Of a DNA stretch of 64,000 bases, positions 46,400-55,311 are shown one piece after another. The stretch is from Planktothrix agardhii NIES-204. Its GTDB lineage: Bacteria; Cyanobacteriota; Cyanobacteriia; Cyanobacteriales; Microcoleaceae. Numbering within the stretch: the first letter of the stretch is position 1; the number at the start of each line of letters is the position of its first letter. Under the pieces are notes generated by a model. The model was given only the letters and a program-made list of their open reading frames with translations. It was not told where the DNA came from and did no database searches. The position numbers and the translations under genes were made by a program. The stretch is taken from the NCBI GenBank assembly GCA_003609755.1, contig AP017991.1, positions 3,955,001 to 4,019,000 of the forward strand. Reading direction: 5' to 3'.

Positions 46400-46667
46400 A
46401 GATTACAAATCTCCCAGTTTTTAAACGAAATCGCACTTGTTGCCGAGTGGTTACATGAATCGTCACAGGCATGATTAAATCTGGATTTTCTTCATAAGGA
46501 ATCAAAACCAAGTCATTGTTGTGTTTACCCACTACCACCAAACGGCTTGTAGCACTATCATAATACTTTTCTGCTGAAAATCTTAAAATTTCTTCAATTT
46601 GTTCAAGATCAAAACCTCTCAGTGTAGCTCGATACTGAATATAATCTGACCAGACAATTTTAACCAT
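46371..46667 (-). CDS. DUF4258-like small protein
   Basis: A 98-residue protein resembling DUF4258 or the BrnT-like RelE-fold group: MVKIVWSDYIQYRATLRGFDLEQIEEILRF, then YYDSATSRLVVVGKHNNDLVLIPYEE, then VTIHVTTRQQVRFRLKTGRFV. DUF4258 members often act as toxins next to a partner. The gene precedes and overlaps the DUF2283 gene, so the two are coupled. The activity of this copy is not shown. Confidence 0.7.
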   Translation of the reverse strand: MVKIVWSDYIQYRATLRGFDLEQIEEILRFSAEKYYDSATSRLVVVGKHNNDLVLIPYEENPDLIMPVTIHVTTRQQVRFRLKTGRFVIYESYKNDLF

Positions 46668-46782
46668 GAACTGATGCCCAAATCTATAGGTTTCATTCTT
46701 TTTCTTTCTGCTTCCTATTTTCTATTCCCTTCTATAAATCCGAAATTTAATATTAATCAAGGTTTCGGTAGGGTCTGTGTGG

Positions 46783-46805
46783 GGTGGGTTCAGACCCACC
46801 TTTTT
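46783..46805 (+). terminator. intrinsic-terminator-like hairpin on the plus strand
   Basis: ggtgggt (46783-46789) pairs with acccacc (46794-46800) and is followed by five T. On the minus strand no T tract follows, so it does not end ilvE transcription in the obvious way. No plus-strand gene precedes it within the window's local context. Confidence 0.55.
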
Positions 46806-46808
46806 CGG

Positions 46809-47873
46809 TTAAATTTTACAAATCCAATTATATGGATCGGGTGCTTTACCAGTTTTAATGGCTTCCAATTGTTCTAAAATAGATGGGGCATATTTGCGTT
46901 CAGAAATCGGAGGTAAAACTAAATCCCGTCCTTGATATCCAATTTTAGAAACCTGGGCAATAGTAGCCGCCGTTCCCATACCAAAAGCCTCTTGTAAAAT
47001 CCCTTGGTCATGGGCTGCTGCCACTTCTTCGATAGAAATTAACCGTTCTTCCACTTCTACCCCTTGATCTCGGAATAACTTTAACACACTATCACGGGTA
47101 ATTCCTTCTAAAATGGTTCCGGTTAATTGAGGTGTTACCACCACATTATTAATCACAAATGCTAAATTCATGGTTCCGCATTCTTCCACATATTTTTTGT
47201 GGACACCATCGAGCCAAATCACATTATCATAACCCAAGGCTTTAGCTTCTTTATCAGCTAATAAACTGGCGGCATAATTTCCAGCACATTTCGCCGCCCC
47301 GGTTCCCCCTTCACAGGCTCTAATATATTTATCCGTGACGATTAATTTAACTGGTTCAGAATAATAGGCTCCTACGGGACAACTCATAATAATAAAAGTA
47401 TAGTGAGTTGAAGGTTTTAAACCAATAAATTCATCGTTGGCAAAATACAAAGGCCGAATATATAAACTTCCCTCGGATTCAGGAATCCAACCGGAATCTA
47501 AACGAATTAATTCCGTTAATCCTTCCATAAAAACTGATTCAGGAATCGGGGGCATACAAAGTCGATGAGCCGATTGATTAATCCGTCTAAAGTTAGCATC
47601 GGGTCTAAAGATTAAAGTTTCGACCGTGGCACTTTTATAAGCTTTCATCCCTTCAAAAACAGCCTGACCATAGTGCAGAACTGCCATGGCTGGAGCCATA
47701 GTTAAATTACCATAAGGGATAATTTTAAGGTCTTGCCAAGTCCCGTTATTGTAGGTAGCAATAAAAATATGGTCACTGAAGATTCGACCAAAGGGAATAT
47801 TGTGTAAAGTTTCAGAAGAAAGACGGGAATCCTCTGTTTTTTGAATCAGAATTTTTTCAGTTAGTGTTTCCAT
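46809..47873 (-). CDS. ilvE: branched-chain amino-acid aminotransferase
   Basis: A 354-residue PLP-dependent class IV aminotransferase, final step of leucine, isoleucine and valine synthesis. The catalytic lysine is in GGTGAAKCAGNYAASLLA (about 190-207). EECGTMNLAFV and TGTILEGITRDSVL are cofactor/substrate motifs. The length (near 350) and sequence fit the larger, eukaryote-like class II branch (BCAT type) rather than the short E. coli form. A single gene, downstream of a divergent pair of small genes. Confidence 0.94.
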   Translation of the reverse strand: METLTEKILIQKTEDSRLSSETLHNIPFGRIFSDHIFIATYNNGTWQDLKIIPYGNLTMAPAMAVLHYGQAVFEGMKAYKSATVETLIFRPDANFRRINQSAHRLCMPPIPESVFMEGLTELIRLDSGWIPESEGSLYIRPLYFANDEFIGLKPSTHYTFIIMSCPVGAYYSEPVKLIVTDKYIRACEGGTGAAKCAGNYAASLLADKEAKALGYDNVIWLDGVHKKYVEECGTMNLAFVINNVVVTPQLTGTILEGITRDSVLKLFRDQGVEVEERLISIEEVAAAHDQGILQEAFGMGTAATIAQVSKIGYQGRDLVLPPISERKYAPSILEQLEAIKTGKAPDPYNWICKI

Positions 47874-48025
47874 TATGGCTTAGGTGGTCAGGGTTTTATG
47901 GTTTTTCATCAGAATAACATGAATAACTGATAACTGATAATCGGGATACTTGATAACTGATTAATAGAACTTCCTCCCATTTTTATAATGAGGATAAAAA
48001 CAGGAGAAATTTAGGCAGACCTAGA

Positions 48026-48193
48026 TTAATTTTGATCGTTTTTGGCAATTATCCAAACGGCGTGAATAATCCCAGGAATAAATCCCAGTAGGGTTAGGAG
48101 AATATTCAGCCAAAAAGCCCCCCCAAAACCAACGGTCAAAAAAACGCCCAAGGGCGGCAAAAACACAGCGGCAATTAAACGAATAATGTTCAT
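48026..48193 (-). CDS. YqaE/Pmp3 family membrane micropeptide
   Basis: A 55-residue protein too short to be found by length filters. MNIIRLIAAVFLPPLGVFLTVG, then WLNILLTLLGFIPGIIHAVWII is the UPF0057/Pmp3 pattern: two hydrophobic helices with the conserved FLPPLGVF and GxIHAxW motifs. Members (YqaE, plant RCI2) influence membrane potential and stress tolerance. It lies 152 bases upstream of ilvE on the same strand and is divergent from the membrane protein at 48275. Confidence 0.88.
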   Translation of the reverse strand: MNIIRLIAAVFLPPLGVFLTVGFGGAFWLNILLTLLGFIPGIIHAVWIIAKNDQN

Positions 48194-48274
48194 ATCACTG
48201 GATTACAACTTCTCTATCTATTTTAGCAATTTTTTCAATTAGAATAGGGAAACCTCTGTCATATCTTAAATTTT

Positions 48275-48673
48275 ATGTCCATGTTGTTCGATATTTTTCC
48301 CTTCCAATTCCATTTTGACCCCAAATTGATTGCCGGGGCAACCCTCTGGTCTTTAGCATTATATTGGGGATTTTCTCCCGTGGGTGAATGGGTCACCCAT
48401 CAATTAAACCGTTGGTTTAATTATGCAGAAAGAATGTTATATACCTCGGAAGCTGAATATGAACGGACTCGCAAAAATCGAGAATCTCAAAATGCTTTTT
48501 ATGCGTCTTTGTTTAGTATTGTTCCTTTTTTAATTATGGGATTTTTATGTAATTGGGGTATTGAGATAGGGTTAGATAAAAGTTGGTCAATTAGTGTGGG
48601 AATCATTGCTTGTATGAGTGGGGGAATTTATGAATTAGGGCGACAAGATGGCAAAAAAGGCATTAATTCTTAG
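48275..48673 (+). CDS. membrane protein, unknown
   Basis: A 132-residue protein with hydrophobic segments near the N-terminus (GATLWSLALYWGF), the middle (ASLFSIVPFLIMGFLCNW) and the C-terminus (SVGIIACMSGGIYEL). A conserved-looking amphipathic loop (RMLYTSEAEYERTRKNRESQNAFYA) separates them. No family recognised. Two ATGs (48275 and 48281) are possible; the first is used. It overlaps the stop of the convergent pentapeptide gene by four bases. Confidence 0.65.
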   Translation: MSMLFDIFPFQFHFDPKLIAGATLWSLALYWGFSPVGEWVTHQLNRWFNYAERMLYTSEAEYERTRKNRESQNAFYASLFSIVPFLIMGFLCNWGIEIGLDKSWSISVGIIACMSGGIYELGRQDGKKGINS

Positions 48674-49665
48674 TCATGAATTTCACCATTAGGCATCATT
48701 GCACCATGCAAAATTGCTCCGGCGGTATTAGCACTACTAATTTCTACGCGAGTTAAATAGGTATAACTTAAATTCGCATTTCTTAAATTAGTTCGAGCAA
48801 CGGAAGCATCGGTTAAATCCGCTTGAGTGAAATTGGCTCCATTCATATTAGTTCGGGTTAAATCGACACGAACTAAATTGGCTCGACTCAAATTGGCATT
48901 ACTTAAATTAGCATTACTCAGTTGAGCGTCGGGGAGAATGGCATCACACAATTCTACCCCGGGTAATTGAGCATCAATTAAAATCGCCCGTTCTAATTTA
49001 ACTTTTTTTAAATTCGCTCCAATTAAGTTAGCTTCGGTGAGATTTGCTTCGGTTAAAAATGCAGATTGTAAGTTGGCTTGACTTAAGTTCGCTTGACTTA
49101 AAATTGCTCCTTTTAAGACGGTTTCTGTTAAATTAGCTCCGCTTAAATTCGCCCGAGTTAAATCAGCCCCGGTCAAATTTACCCCTTGTAAATCGGTTCC
49201 TCGTAAATCAGCCCCGCGCAAATTCACGCTTTCATAAATTCTGGGTTCATAGCGCAGATTAGCCCCCCGTAAACAGGCTCCTCTCAGGTCAGCCCCTTGT
49301 AAATTTGCCCCTCTTAAATCCGCTTGAATCAGGTTCGCATCTAATAAGGTTGCTAAGGCTAAATTGGCTTTCCGAAAATCTGCTCCTTGTAAATTTGTGC
49401 CATGAAATTCGGCATCATTCAGGTTAGCACTACTTAAATTGGCTTTATTTAAAATAGCGCCATTAAACCTAACTCCCCTCAGATTAGCCCGGGAAAAATT
49501 AGCCCCATTCAAATAGGCTAAAACAAAGTTAGAGTCTTGCAAATCTGCACCACTTAAATTAGCACCAATTAAGTCCGCACGACTTAGTTCAGCACTCCTT
49601 AAATTAAGCCCTTTAAAATTTTTTTGTCCGGCTCGATACTGTTCGAGTAGTGTTTCCTCATCCAT
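48670..49665 (-). CDS. pentapeptide-repeat protein
   Basis: A 331-residue protein almost entirely of A(N/D)LXX pentapeptides (about residues 25-320). The N-terminal cap EETLLEQYRAGQKNFKGLNLRSAEL matches that of the proteins at 22171 and 32013. The coil is interrupted once by ANLRYEPRIYESVNLRG near residue 140, a loop insertion. The C-terminus GAMMPNGEIHD is like the GAIMPNGASYS end of the protein at 22171. It is followed on the same strand by no gene; upstream by six bases is the start of the gene at 49672-51321, so the two form an operon. Confidence 0.9.
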   Translation of the reverse strand: MDEETLLEQYRAGQKNFKGLNLRSAELSRADLIGANLSGADLQDSNFVLAYLNGANFSRANLRGVRFNGAILNKANLSSANLNDAEFHGTNLQGADFRKANLALATLLDANLIQADLRGANLQGADLRGACLRGANLRYEPRIYESVNLRGADLRGTDLQGVNLTGADLTRANLSGANLTETVLKGAILSQANLSQANLQSAFLTEANLTEANLIGANLKKVKLERAILIDAQLPGVELCDAILPDAQLSNANLSNANLSRANLVRVDLTRTNMNGANFTQADLTDASVARTNLRNANLSYTYLTRVEISSANTAGAILHGAMMPNGEIHD

Positions 49666-49671
49666 GATTAA

Positions 49672-51321
49672 TTATCTTTGAGTTCCCGTATAGGTAAATT
49701 CTTGAACCCAAGCCATTGACTTACTACCAGGAGTTCGAGCGTAAACTTTAACCTTCTGAATCAATTGAATGTTCAAATCCAGCAATTTTTGACGGATAAA
49801 TTGACTCATAGAGGCTTGATTTGGCACTTGATCTGACTCTAGTATAATGTGCAGACAGCCCTCTTTTGACTTGGTGAGAGTGTTAATTCCTTTCGGTTTC
49901 AGGGATTGACTAATCACCGTTGCGATCGCTTTTGCATGACCCTGCTTGGCCAGTTCTAACAATTGGCCATGGGTTAGTCGAGGTTCCAGGTGTTCTGGGT
50001 CTTCCTCCTCAACGGCTATTGTGGTCTTATGCTGGGATAATCGTTGCTGTTCTTCCACTTCCGATTGATGAATGACCCCCGCTAAATCTCCGACTTTAGC
50101 TTGCAGGACATGAATAAACCGTCTTAAAGATTTATATTTAATCTCTAATTGAATTTCAGGAGGATGATTTTTTAATTGTTGATTGAGGGCAAGTTCTAAA
50201 TGTTTCAAAATAGTGGTTAATGGCACCAAGGTATCTGCTACACTGTTTCCAACAATCTGTTCAACTTCTTGCTCCAGAATGAGCTTTTTTCTGAGATCAT
50301 CACTCATTTCTCCTGAGTCTGTGGGCGGGATATCAATATTACTAAAGGCGGTGGCGGAAGTAAAATCAGAAAAACTACTCTCGCTAATTGTCGTAAAATG
50401 TTGAGTTTTTGGTAAACCTAATCCCAAGTTCGGAGGATTAGGGGATAATAAATGCACGGTTTCACTTTCATTAATATCAATGGCATTATCAGTTAAAAAA
50501 TGCTGCTGCAAAATTGAAGAACGGGGGGGGGTTGTATTCCCAGGAGAATGATTCAACCCCGAATCTGAACGGGATTTAGCTTTAGTTTCATAATAGGGGT
50601 TCAGGGCATCTAAAATCACCGTTACTGCTTGAATATTTTCGTCCGTATCTTCTAAATATTCTGCCATCTTATAAAGATGGGATTTTAGTCGATCTACGTT
50701 AGGAAAGGTTTGTAATAGTTCGTGAAGTAAATCATCGAGACTCTGATTTTTTAGTTGTGACCAATCTTCTTCTCGATAGTTAAATTCCCGTTCTAAACTC
50801 GAAAAAATTACCAGTTTTGCCCGTAAAGGATTGGTGTGTTGCATGATTTTAAATCGCACATCAAATAAATTCGATATGTTGCGAATCTGATGGGCGGGAA
50901 CACCTTGACTAAAATAGGCTGAAGATAGAGAATTTAACTCCTCTGGACTAATTTTTATAGTTTCTGAAGCAGTAATTGATAGTTGATTTAGTTCGGGAAT
51001 TTCTTCGACATCAGACTGAATATAAAATTGACTAATCTGAGCTTCAATCCTCTCTAAAACCAGATTATATTCATTTTTTTTATTCAGACGAGATAGAATA
51101 TTATTCAGAATAATTTTAAGCGGTTCAAATTGGGGATGTTTTTGATAAATATTTTGGAGTAAAACATTCAAATTAATACTATCTAGGACATGGGAATCAT
51201 TCTCCCATTTTCCACTATAGGCACATAACAGAACTTTCTTAATCCGAGTGATATTCGGATCAGTTTCTAAATTTTGAGCAATCTCATTTAGACGGGATGG
51301 GGTCGGCATTTGGGTCTCCAA
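49672..51321 (-). CDS. large unknown protein paired with a pentapeptide-repeat protein
   Basis: A 549-residue protein with a helical N-terminal region (RIKKVLLCAYSGKWEND, LVLERIEAQISQFYIQ), a Ser/Thr/Pro-rich middle (about 250-330), a helical segment near 350-430, and a C-terminal domain from about 455. That domain (HGQLLELAKQGHAKAIATVISQSLKPKGI to HIILESDQVPNQASMSQFIRQKL) resembles a small cyanobacterial domain found in many otherwise unrelated proteins. A C8 run is present near 50523-50530. Its stop lies six bases before the pentapeptide gene, which strongly suggests a shared function, unknown. Confidence 0.7.
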   Translation of the reverse strand: METQMPTPSRLNEIAQNLETDPNITRIKKVLLCAYSGKWENDSHVLDSINLNVLLQNIYQKHPQFEPLKIILNNILSRLNKKNEYNLVLERIEAQISQFYIQSDVEEIPELNQLSITASETIKISPEELNSLSSAYFSQGVPAHQIRNISNLFDVRFKIMQHTNPLRAKLVIFSSLEREFNYREEDWSQLKNQSLDDLLHELLQTFPNVDRLKSHLYKMAEYLEDTDENIQAVTVILDALNPYYETKAKSRSDSGLNHSPGNTTPPRSSILQQHFLTDNAIDINESETVHLLSPNPPNLGLGLPKTQHFTTISESSFSDFTSATAFSNIDIPPTDSGEMSDDLRKKLILEQEVEQIVGNSVADTLVPLTTILKHLELALNQQLKNHPPEIQLEIKYKSLRRFIHVLQAKVGDLAGVIHQSEVEEQQRLSQHKTTIAVEEEDPEHLEPRLTHGQLLELAKQGHAKAIATVISQSLKPKGINTLTKSKEGCLHIILESDQVPNQASMSQFIRQKLLDLNIQLIQKVKVYARTPGSKSMAWVQEFTYTGTQR

Positions 51322-51593
51322 TACAGAAAGTCAACACTATGAGAAGTGACTTAGGGGTATTCAGCACGAGGGTCTTGAAAATAACGGATTACATCCGGTT
51401 ACAGGAATATTCAAAACAAAACACAAAATCCCTGATGATCCGCTCAAACACATTTTAATTCTAAAAACCAAAATTTATATTTTTGACTGACCATTTTTGA
51501 TTCTCCCATCTTAGAATACAATTTTAATCGTTAGCACCCTAATATACTATTTTACGCTATTTTTTATCGGAATAGCTGTAGGATTTTTTGCTA

Positions 51594-51624
51594 CTCCCCT
51601 ACCCCCCGTGGGGGATAGGGGGGA
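51594..51624. repeat. G/C-rich palindrome
   Basis: ctcccctaccccc (51594-51606) can pair with gggggataggggggag (51609-51624), allowing one bulge. It is rich in the same C/G runs as the GTGCAC family and is followed by a gggaacaggg motif, so it may be a relative; the GTGCAC core is absent. Confidence 0.45.
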
Positions 51625-51702
51625 GGGAACAGGGTGGAGGATGTGTAATTAATTTTGTTTAGGTACTTATTGACCATTATGCTTTTTTGTCAAAAAATCT
51701 GT

Positions 51703-51819
51703 TCAATCTAGCCAACTACCATTATCGTCCATCAGCAATAAAGCCGGAGGCAGAAAAATCCAAGCCATGATAGCATCTTGATCCAAAAGCTGTTTCTGAG
51801 AACCCGGTGAAGAAGCCAT
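51703..51819 (-). CDS. possible 38-residue protein
   Basis: A minus-strand frame beginning ATG at 51819 gives MASSPGSQKQLLDQDAIMAW, then IFLPPALLLMDDNGSWLD. It looks like a real small protein (polar start, hydrophobic middle, acidic end), but no family or strong ribosome-binding site is recognised. Its direction is opposite to purN. Kept as a low-confidence candidate. Confidence 0.35.
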   Translation of the reverse strand: MASSPGSQKQLLDQDAIMAWIFLPPALLLMDDNGSWLD

Positions 51820-51898
51820 AACCTGAATAAATTTTGATAAAGTTTCTTAAAAATATTTTACAATAGTTTGGTTAATTTATATTTAGGTAAAAGTTTGA

Positions 51899-52564
51899 AT
51901 GGATAAGAAAATGACCAAAATTGACCCCACCTCCTGTTTAATTTCTCCCGCGATTCCCTCGCCTTTATTTGTAGAGGGATCTCCGGTAAAAATTGGAGTT
52001 TTAGCATCTGGAAGTGGCACGAACTTTGAGGCGATCGCACAAGCCATAAAAGATCAACAACTCAATGCCAAAATTCAGGTTTTAATTTATAATAACCCCG
52101 ATGCTAAAGTCATAGAACGGGCGGAAAGGTTCGGAGTCAAAACCATTCTTTTAAACCATCGTAATTATAAAAAACGGGAAGATTTAGATCAAGAAATTGT
52201 TCAAACTTTAAAAGAACATGATGTGGATTGGATTGTTTTTGCTGGATGGATGCGAATTGTTACGCAAGTTTTAGTGGATGCTTTCCCCCATAAAATCATT
52301 AATTTACATCCGAGTTTATTACCGAGTTTTCCGGGGATTAGAGGAGTAGAACAGGCATTAGAAGCTCAAGTAAAAATTACAGGCTGTAGTGTTCATTTAG
52401 TCGAGTTAGAAGTCGATAGGGGCCCAATTTTGATGCAAGCCGCGGTTCCGATTTTACCTGATGATACTCCCGAAACTTTACACGCTCGAATTCAAATTCA
52501 AGAGCATAAAATTTTGATTGGGGCGATTTCTTTGGTGAGTCAGTGGCAAAATGCGATAAATTAA
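51899..52564 (+). CDS. purN: phosphoribosylglycinamide formyltransferase
   Basis: A 221-residue PurN, which transfers the formyl group of 10-formyl-THF to GAR in purine synthesis. Motifs: IGVLASGSGTNFEAIAQAI (phosphate loop), GWMRIVTQVLVDAF, and the catalytic NLHPSLLPSFPG with Asn and His, followed by VHLVELEVDRGPILMQAAV containing the catalytic Asp. The first 27 residues are an extra N-terminal tail. Two ATGs (51899, 51911) are possible. The 3' end overlaps the convergent URC4 gene by four bases. Confidence 0.94.
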   Translation: MDKKMTKIDPTSCLISPAIPSPLFVEGSPVKIGVLASGSGTNFEAIAQAIKDQQLNAKIQVLIYNNPDAKVIERAERFGVKTILLNHRNYKKREDLDQEIVQTLKEHDVDWIVFAGWMRIVTQVLVDAFPHKIINLHPSLLPSFPGIRGVEQALEAQVKITGCSVHLVELEVDRGPILMQAAVPILPDDTPETLHARIQIQEHKILIGAISLVSQWQNAIN

Positions 52565-53802
52565 AATACAGTGCCATCACTCTCTAATTTTAGGGGAGGA
52601 GAACCATCAAAACGTTGTTGTTTAGCAATTTCTCGTCCAGCATTCCAGGTACCTCCTTGTAAGACTTTAACTAGGGGAAATTCCTGGGAGGTAAGATTTA
52701 ATTTTTGGCGAAGGATTTCCGCAATTTTATCGAGTATAATAATCGTGAGCGATCGCCATTCTATAATTATATTAGAATCGGGTTTGTGTAGTTTTTCTGA
52801 TAAATTATTATCTTTTAATTCCAATAATCCCAAATCTAAAATTAATCCCCCGTTGCGATATTCTGCTAATCCAGTTAATTGATCTAAATCAATAATTTCT
52901 AATCCTAAATCCTGTAAAGGTTCAAGTAAGGAATAGGTTAACCATTGGGATAATTTATGGAAAGGAACAAAGGGATATTCTGAGTCTAGGGTTTCTAACC
53001 CTGAATAATACCAAACATCTCCTAAATTGACTTGATTTAAAGTTAATCGTCCCGGCCAAATTTCTCCTAATCCTTCTAAAATAGCGTTTAAAACAATCAC
53101 AGCACTGAGTTGATTGTTTTGGGTTTGGGTTAAAAAATAATTCGCTAATTTCCCAGGTCGAGGATGAATTTCTCCAAATAAATGAGGATAATTAGATAGG
53201 GTTTCACCGAGTTTTTTTAAGAGTTCTAATCTACCTTTTACTCCGGTTAAATAATTATTTTCATTAACTTGAAATCCGGTGATTAATTGGGATTCCGTCA
53301 AATTCATTAATCCCTGGGCGTCGGCTTGAAATGGATATTCAATATTACTAGAAAATAAACCCTGACCAAACATTTCATAACTGGCAATTGCTAACCCCTC
53401 AGAACGTCGCCAAATTAACCCGGTTTCTGATTCTTGATAATGCCATTTTTCCCCGGCTCCGGCATCCAGTAACACACTAATAATGGCTAAATCGAGTTTA
53501 GCTTGGGTTTGTTCTAACTGGGATAAACCATTTAATTGTTTTTGTAAATTTTCAATTCTAGGAATATTACCGACTTCAAAATGTCGCCAGCGAGAATGGA
53601 AAGGGACATTCAGATCGGGATAGTTTTGAGTAATATTATCTAAAACAAAATTAGCCACTAATTCTAACTTTTCTGGATGATAAATAAAATGTTGTAGTTG
53701 ATTGGATAGGGCTAAATCAAAGATAAAATTACAACGTTCTCGAATTGCTTGAGGAGAACAAAAATAGGCGATCGCATTTGAATAATTTTCTCGATTCTGC
53801 AT
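52561..53802 (-). CDS. URC4/urg3 family protein (DUF1688), uracil catabolism
   Basis: A 413-residue DUF1688 protein. ATG at 53802 is chosen because the extension to 53874 translates the repetitive gggaaca spacer. Features: RERCNFIFDLALSNQLQHF near the N-terminus, VPFHSRWRHFEVGNIPRI (about 68-85), LDAGAGEKWHYQE (about 111) and GLAIASYEMFGQGLF. In yeast, URC4 is needed for the URC route of uracil breakdown; the reaction is not settled. The upstream gene encodes URC1, 189 bases away on the same strand, which supports a joint role. Confidence 0.85.
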   Translation of the reverse strand: MQNRENYSNAIAYFCSPQAIRERCNFIFDLALSNQLQHFIYHPEKLELVANFVLDNITQNYPDLNVPFHSRWRHFEVGNIPRIENLQKQLNGLSQLEQTQAKLDLAIISVLLDAGAGEKWHYQESETGLIWRRSEGLAIASYEMFGQGLFSSNIEYPFQADAQGLMNLTESQLITGFQVNENNYLTGVKGRLELLKKLGETLSNYPHLFGEIHPRPGKLANYFLTQTQNNQLSAVIVLNAILEGLGEIWPGRLTLNQVNLGDVWYYSGLETLDSEYPFVPFHKLSQWLTYSLLEPLQDLGLEIIDLDQLTGLAEYRNGGLILDLGLLELKDNNLSEKLHKPDSNIIIEWRSLTIIILDKIAEILRQKLNLTSQEFPLVKVLQGGTWNAGREIAKQQRFDGSPPLKLESDGTVF

Positions 53803-53902
53803 TTTAATATTAAGGGAACAGGGAACAGGGAATAGAAAAAAGTTATTGGCTACCTGATCAAGTATTTGTAGCAAACATTAGAGGATGAAATATAACTATC
53901 CC

Positions 53903-53932
53903 CAATTCGTAATTCGTAATTGGTAATTCGTA
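53903..53932. repeat. attcgta heptanucleotide repeat
   Basis: Four imperfect copies of the 7-base unit in the spacer between URC1 and URC4, same unit as at 1817-1864 and 20189-20227. Confidence 0.6.
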
Positions 53933-53966
53933 ACACGCACCATTTTATTAACAATTTAACTTGGGA

Positions 53967-53990
53967 TTTTGCGCTGAAGCGCAACAACGG
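53967..53990. repeat. cgttgttgcgcttcagcgc repeat, inverted third copy
   Basis: The complement of this stretch reads cccgttgttgcgcttcagcgc, matching the two copies at 40326-40414. It lies directly before (on the plus strand) the URC1 stop region. Confidence 0.65.
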
Positions 53991-53991
53991 G

Positions 53992-55251
53992 TTAATAATC
54001 TCGACCTTTAATACCGAGTAAACCTTCTGGGTCTAAAACTGCCCCTTCCGTATAATACCCGGCTGCTTTTTTCGCTTCAATTTCCACTTGAGCATCTGCC
54101 GGAATTAAATCATCAGGAATCGCAATTCGTCTAACTACTTCAATCCCAGAATTAACAATCGCATCATATTTCATATTACTCATGGAAACTAACCGATCAA
54201 TTCGAGTAATTCCTAACCAATGTAACACATCCGGCATTAATTCTTGAAACCGCATATCTTGTACCCCAGCCACACATTCTGTCCGTTCAAAATAGGCATC
54301 AGCGCGATCGCCTCCAGTTTGACGTTTCCGGGCATTATAAACTAAAAACTTCGTGACTTCTCCTAAAGCTCGTCCCTCTTTTCTATAGTATATAATTACT
54401 CCTGCGCCGCCTTCCTGGGCTGTTTTAATACATTCTTCAATCCCATGCACTAAATAGGGGCGACAGGTACAAATATCTGAGCCAAAAACATCAGATCCAT
54501 TACACTCATCATGAACTCTAACTGCAACCGGAAGATCGGCATCGGTAATCGCTGCAATATCCCCCATAATATAAACCGTAACTCCCCCAATCGGAGGTAA
54601 AAACACTTGTAAATCAGGACGAGTAATTAACTCAGGAAACATTCCTCCGGTCTGTTCAAATAATGCTTGACGTAAATCACTTTCTGTCACCTTTAAATGA
54701 TCGGCAATTCCGGGTAAATACCAAACGGGTTCAATTGCGGCTTTTGTTACTACTAAATCACCATTTTTCTTCATAATTTTGCCATCAATTTCTAACCGTC
54801 CTTTCGTGGCTGCATCATATAATTCTGGCATATTAATATGGGCTTTTGTAATCGCAATGGTGGGGCGAATATCATAGCCTTTTTCCAAATATTCAGTAAA
54901 TGCTTCCCCAATAATCGCGCCAAAGGGATCGAGGGCGACAATTTTATCGGGATCTGACCAACTGGGGTAAGGGCCAATTTTTACGAAGGGGGAGGTATTG
55001 GTTAAGTCGGCGCGGTGGTCGGTTTTCAGATTCCCCTGGACAACGGCTAAGGCGCGATAGATAGCATAGGAACCCGAATGGGTGCCAATGACGTTACGAT
55101 GGCTAAGATCGGTCAGGGTTCCAATCAGGGGGCCACGTTTGCCGGGATCGGCATTTCCCCAATGGACGGGGATGGGTTTGGTGCCGTAGGAGGTGGGGTG
55201 AGAGGTCAGAACAATATGCCTCAGTTTTGGATCTTGCTTTTGGCCAGCCAT
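53992..55251 (-). CDS. GTP cyclohydrolase II-like protein, URC1 type
   Basis: A 419-residue protein whose C-terminal half is a GTP cyclohydrolase II fold. RVHDECNGSDVFGSDICTC supplies the three zinc-ligand cysteines of RibA (Cys-x10-Cys-x-Cys), and IIYYRKEGRALGEVTKF the substrate loop. The RibA motif DTVEAN is replaced by ADAYFERTECV, which sets this group apart from riboflavin enzymes. The N-terminal half (IVLTSHPTSYGTKPIPVHWGNAD) is specific to URC1 proteins. In yeast URC1 acts with URC4 in uracil degradation. The gene follows cobW by 60 bases on the same strand. Confidence 0.88.
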   Translation of the reverse strand: MAGQKQDPKLRHIVLTSHPTSYGTKPIPVHWGNADPGKRGPLIGTLTDLSHRNVIGTHSGSYAIYRALAVVQGNLKTDHRADLTNTSPFVKIGPYPSWSDPDKIVALDPFGAIIGEAFTEYLEKGYDIRPTIAITKAHINMPELYDAATKGRLEIDGKIMKKNGDLVVTKAAIEPVWYLPGIADHLKVTESDLRQALFEQTGGMFPELITRPDLQVFLPPIGGVTVYIMGDIAAITDADLPVAVRVHDECNGSDVFGSDICTCRPYLVHGIEECIKTAQEGGAGVIIYYRKEGRALGEVTKFLVYNARKRQTGGDRADAYFERTECVAGVQDMRFQELMPDVLHWLGITRIDRLVSMSNMKYDAIVNSGIEVVRRIAIPDDLIPADAQVEIEAKKAAGYYTEGAVLDPEGLLGIKGRDY

Positions 55252-55311
55252 TGTTGTGTCCCATGCGATTCGGATATCCCTATTATGGGCATATTAGGGG
55301 TATTTTCTTAT

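Larger units (their letters stand above)
51322..51898. other. 577-base spacer with a palindrome and one tiny possible gene
   Basis: Mostly A/T-rich non-coding sequence. A G/C palindrome (ctcccctaccccc with ggggg, ata, ggggggag, 51594-51624) stands out. A possible 38-residue gene on the minus strand is listed separately. No tRNA or clear promoter is seen. Confidence 0.5.

Noticed and set aside
46674-46877. 67-codon plus-strand frame ending inside ilvE
   Set aside because: Contains the terminator-like hairpin and overlaps ilvE; no homology seen.
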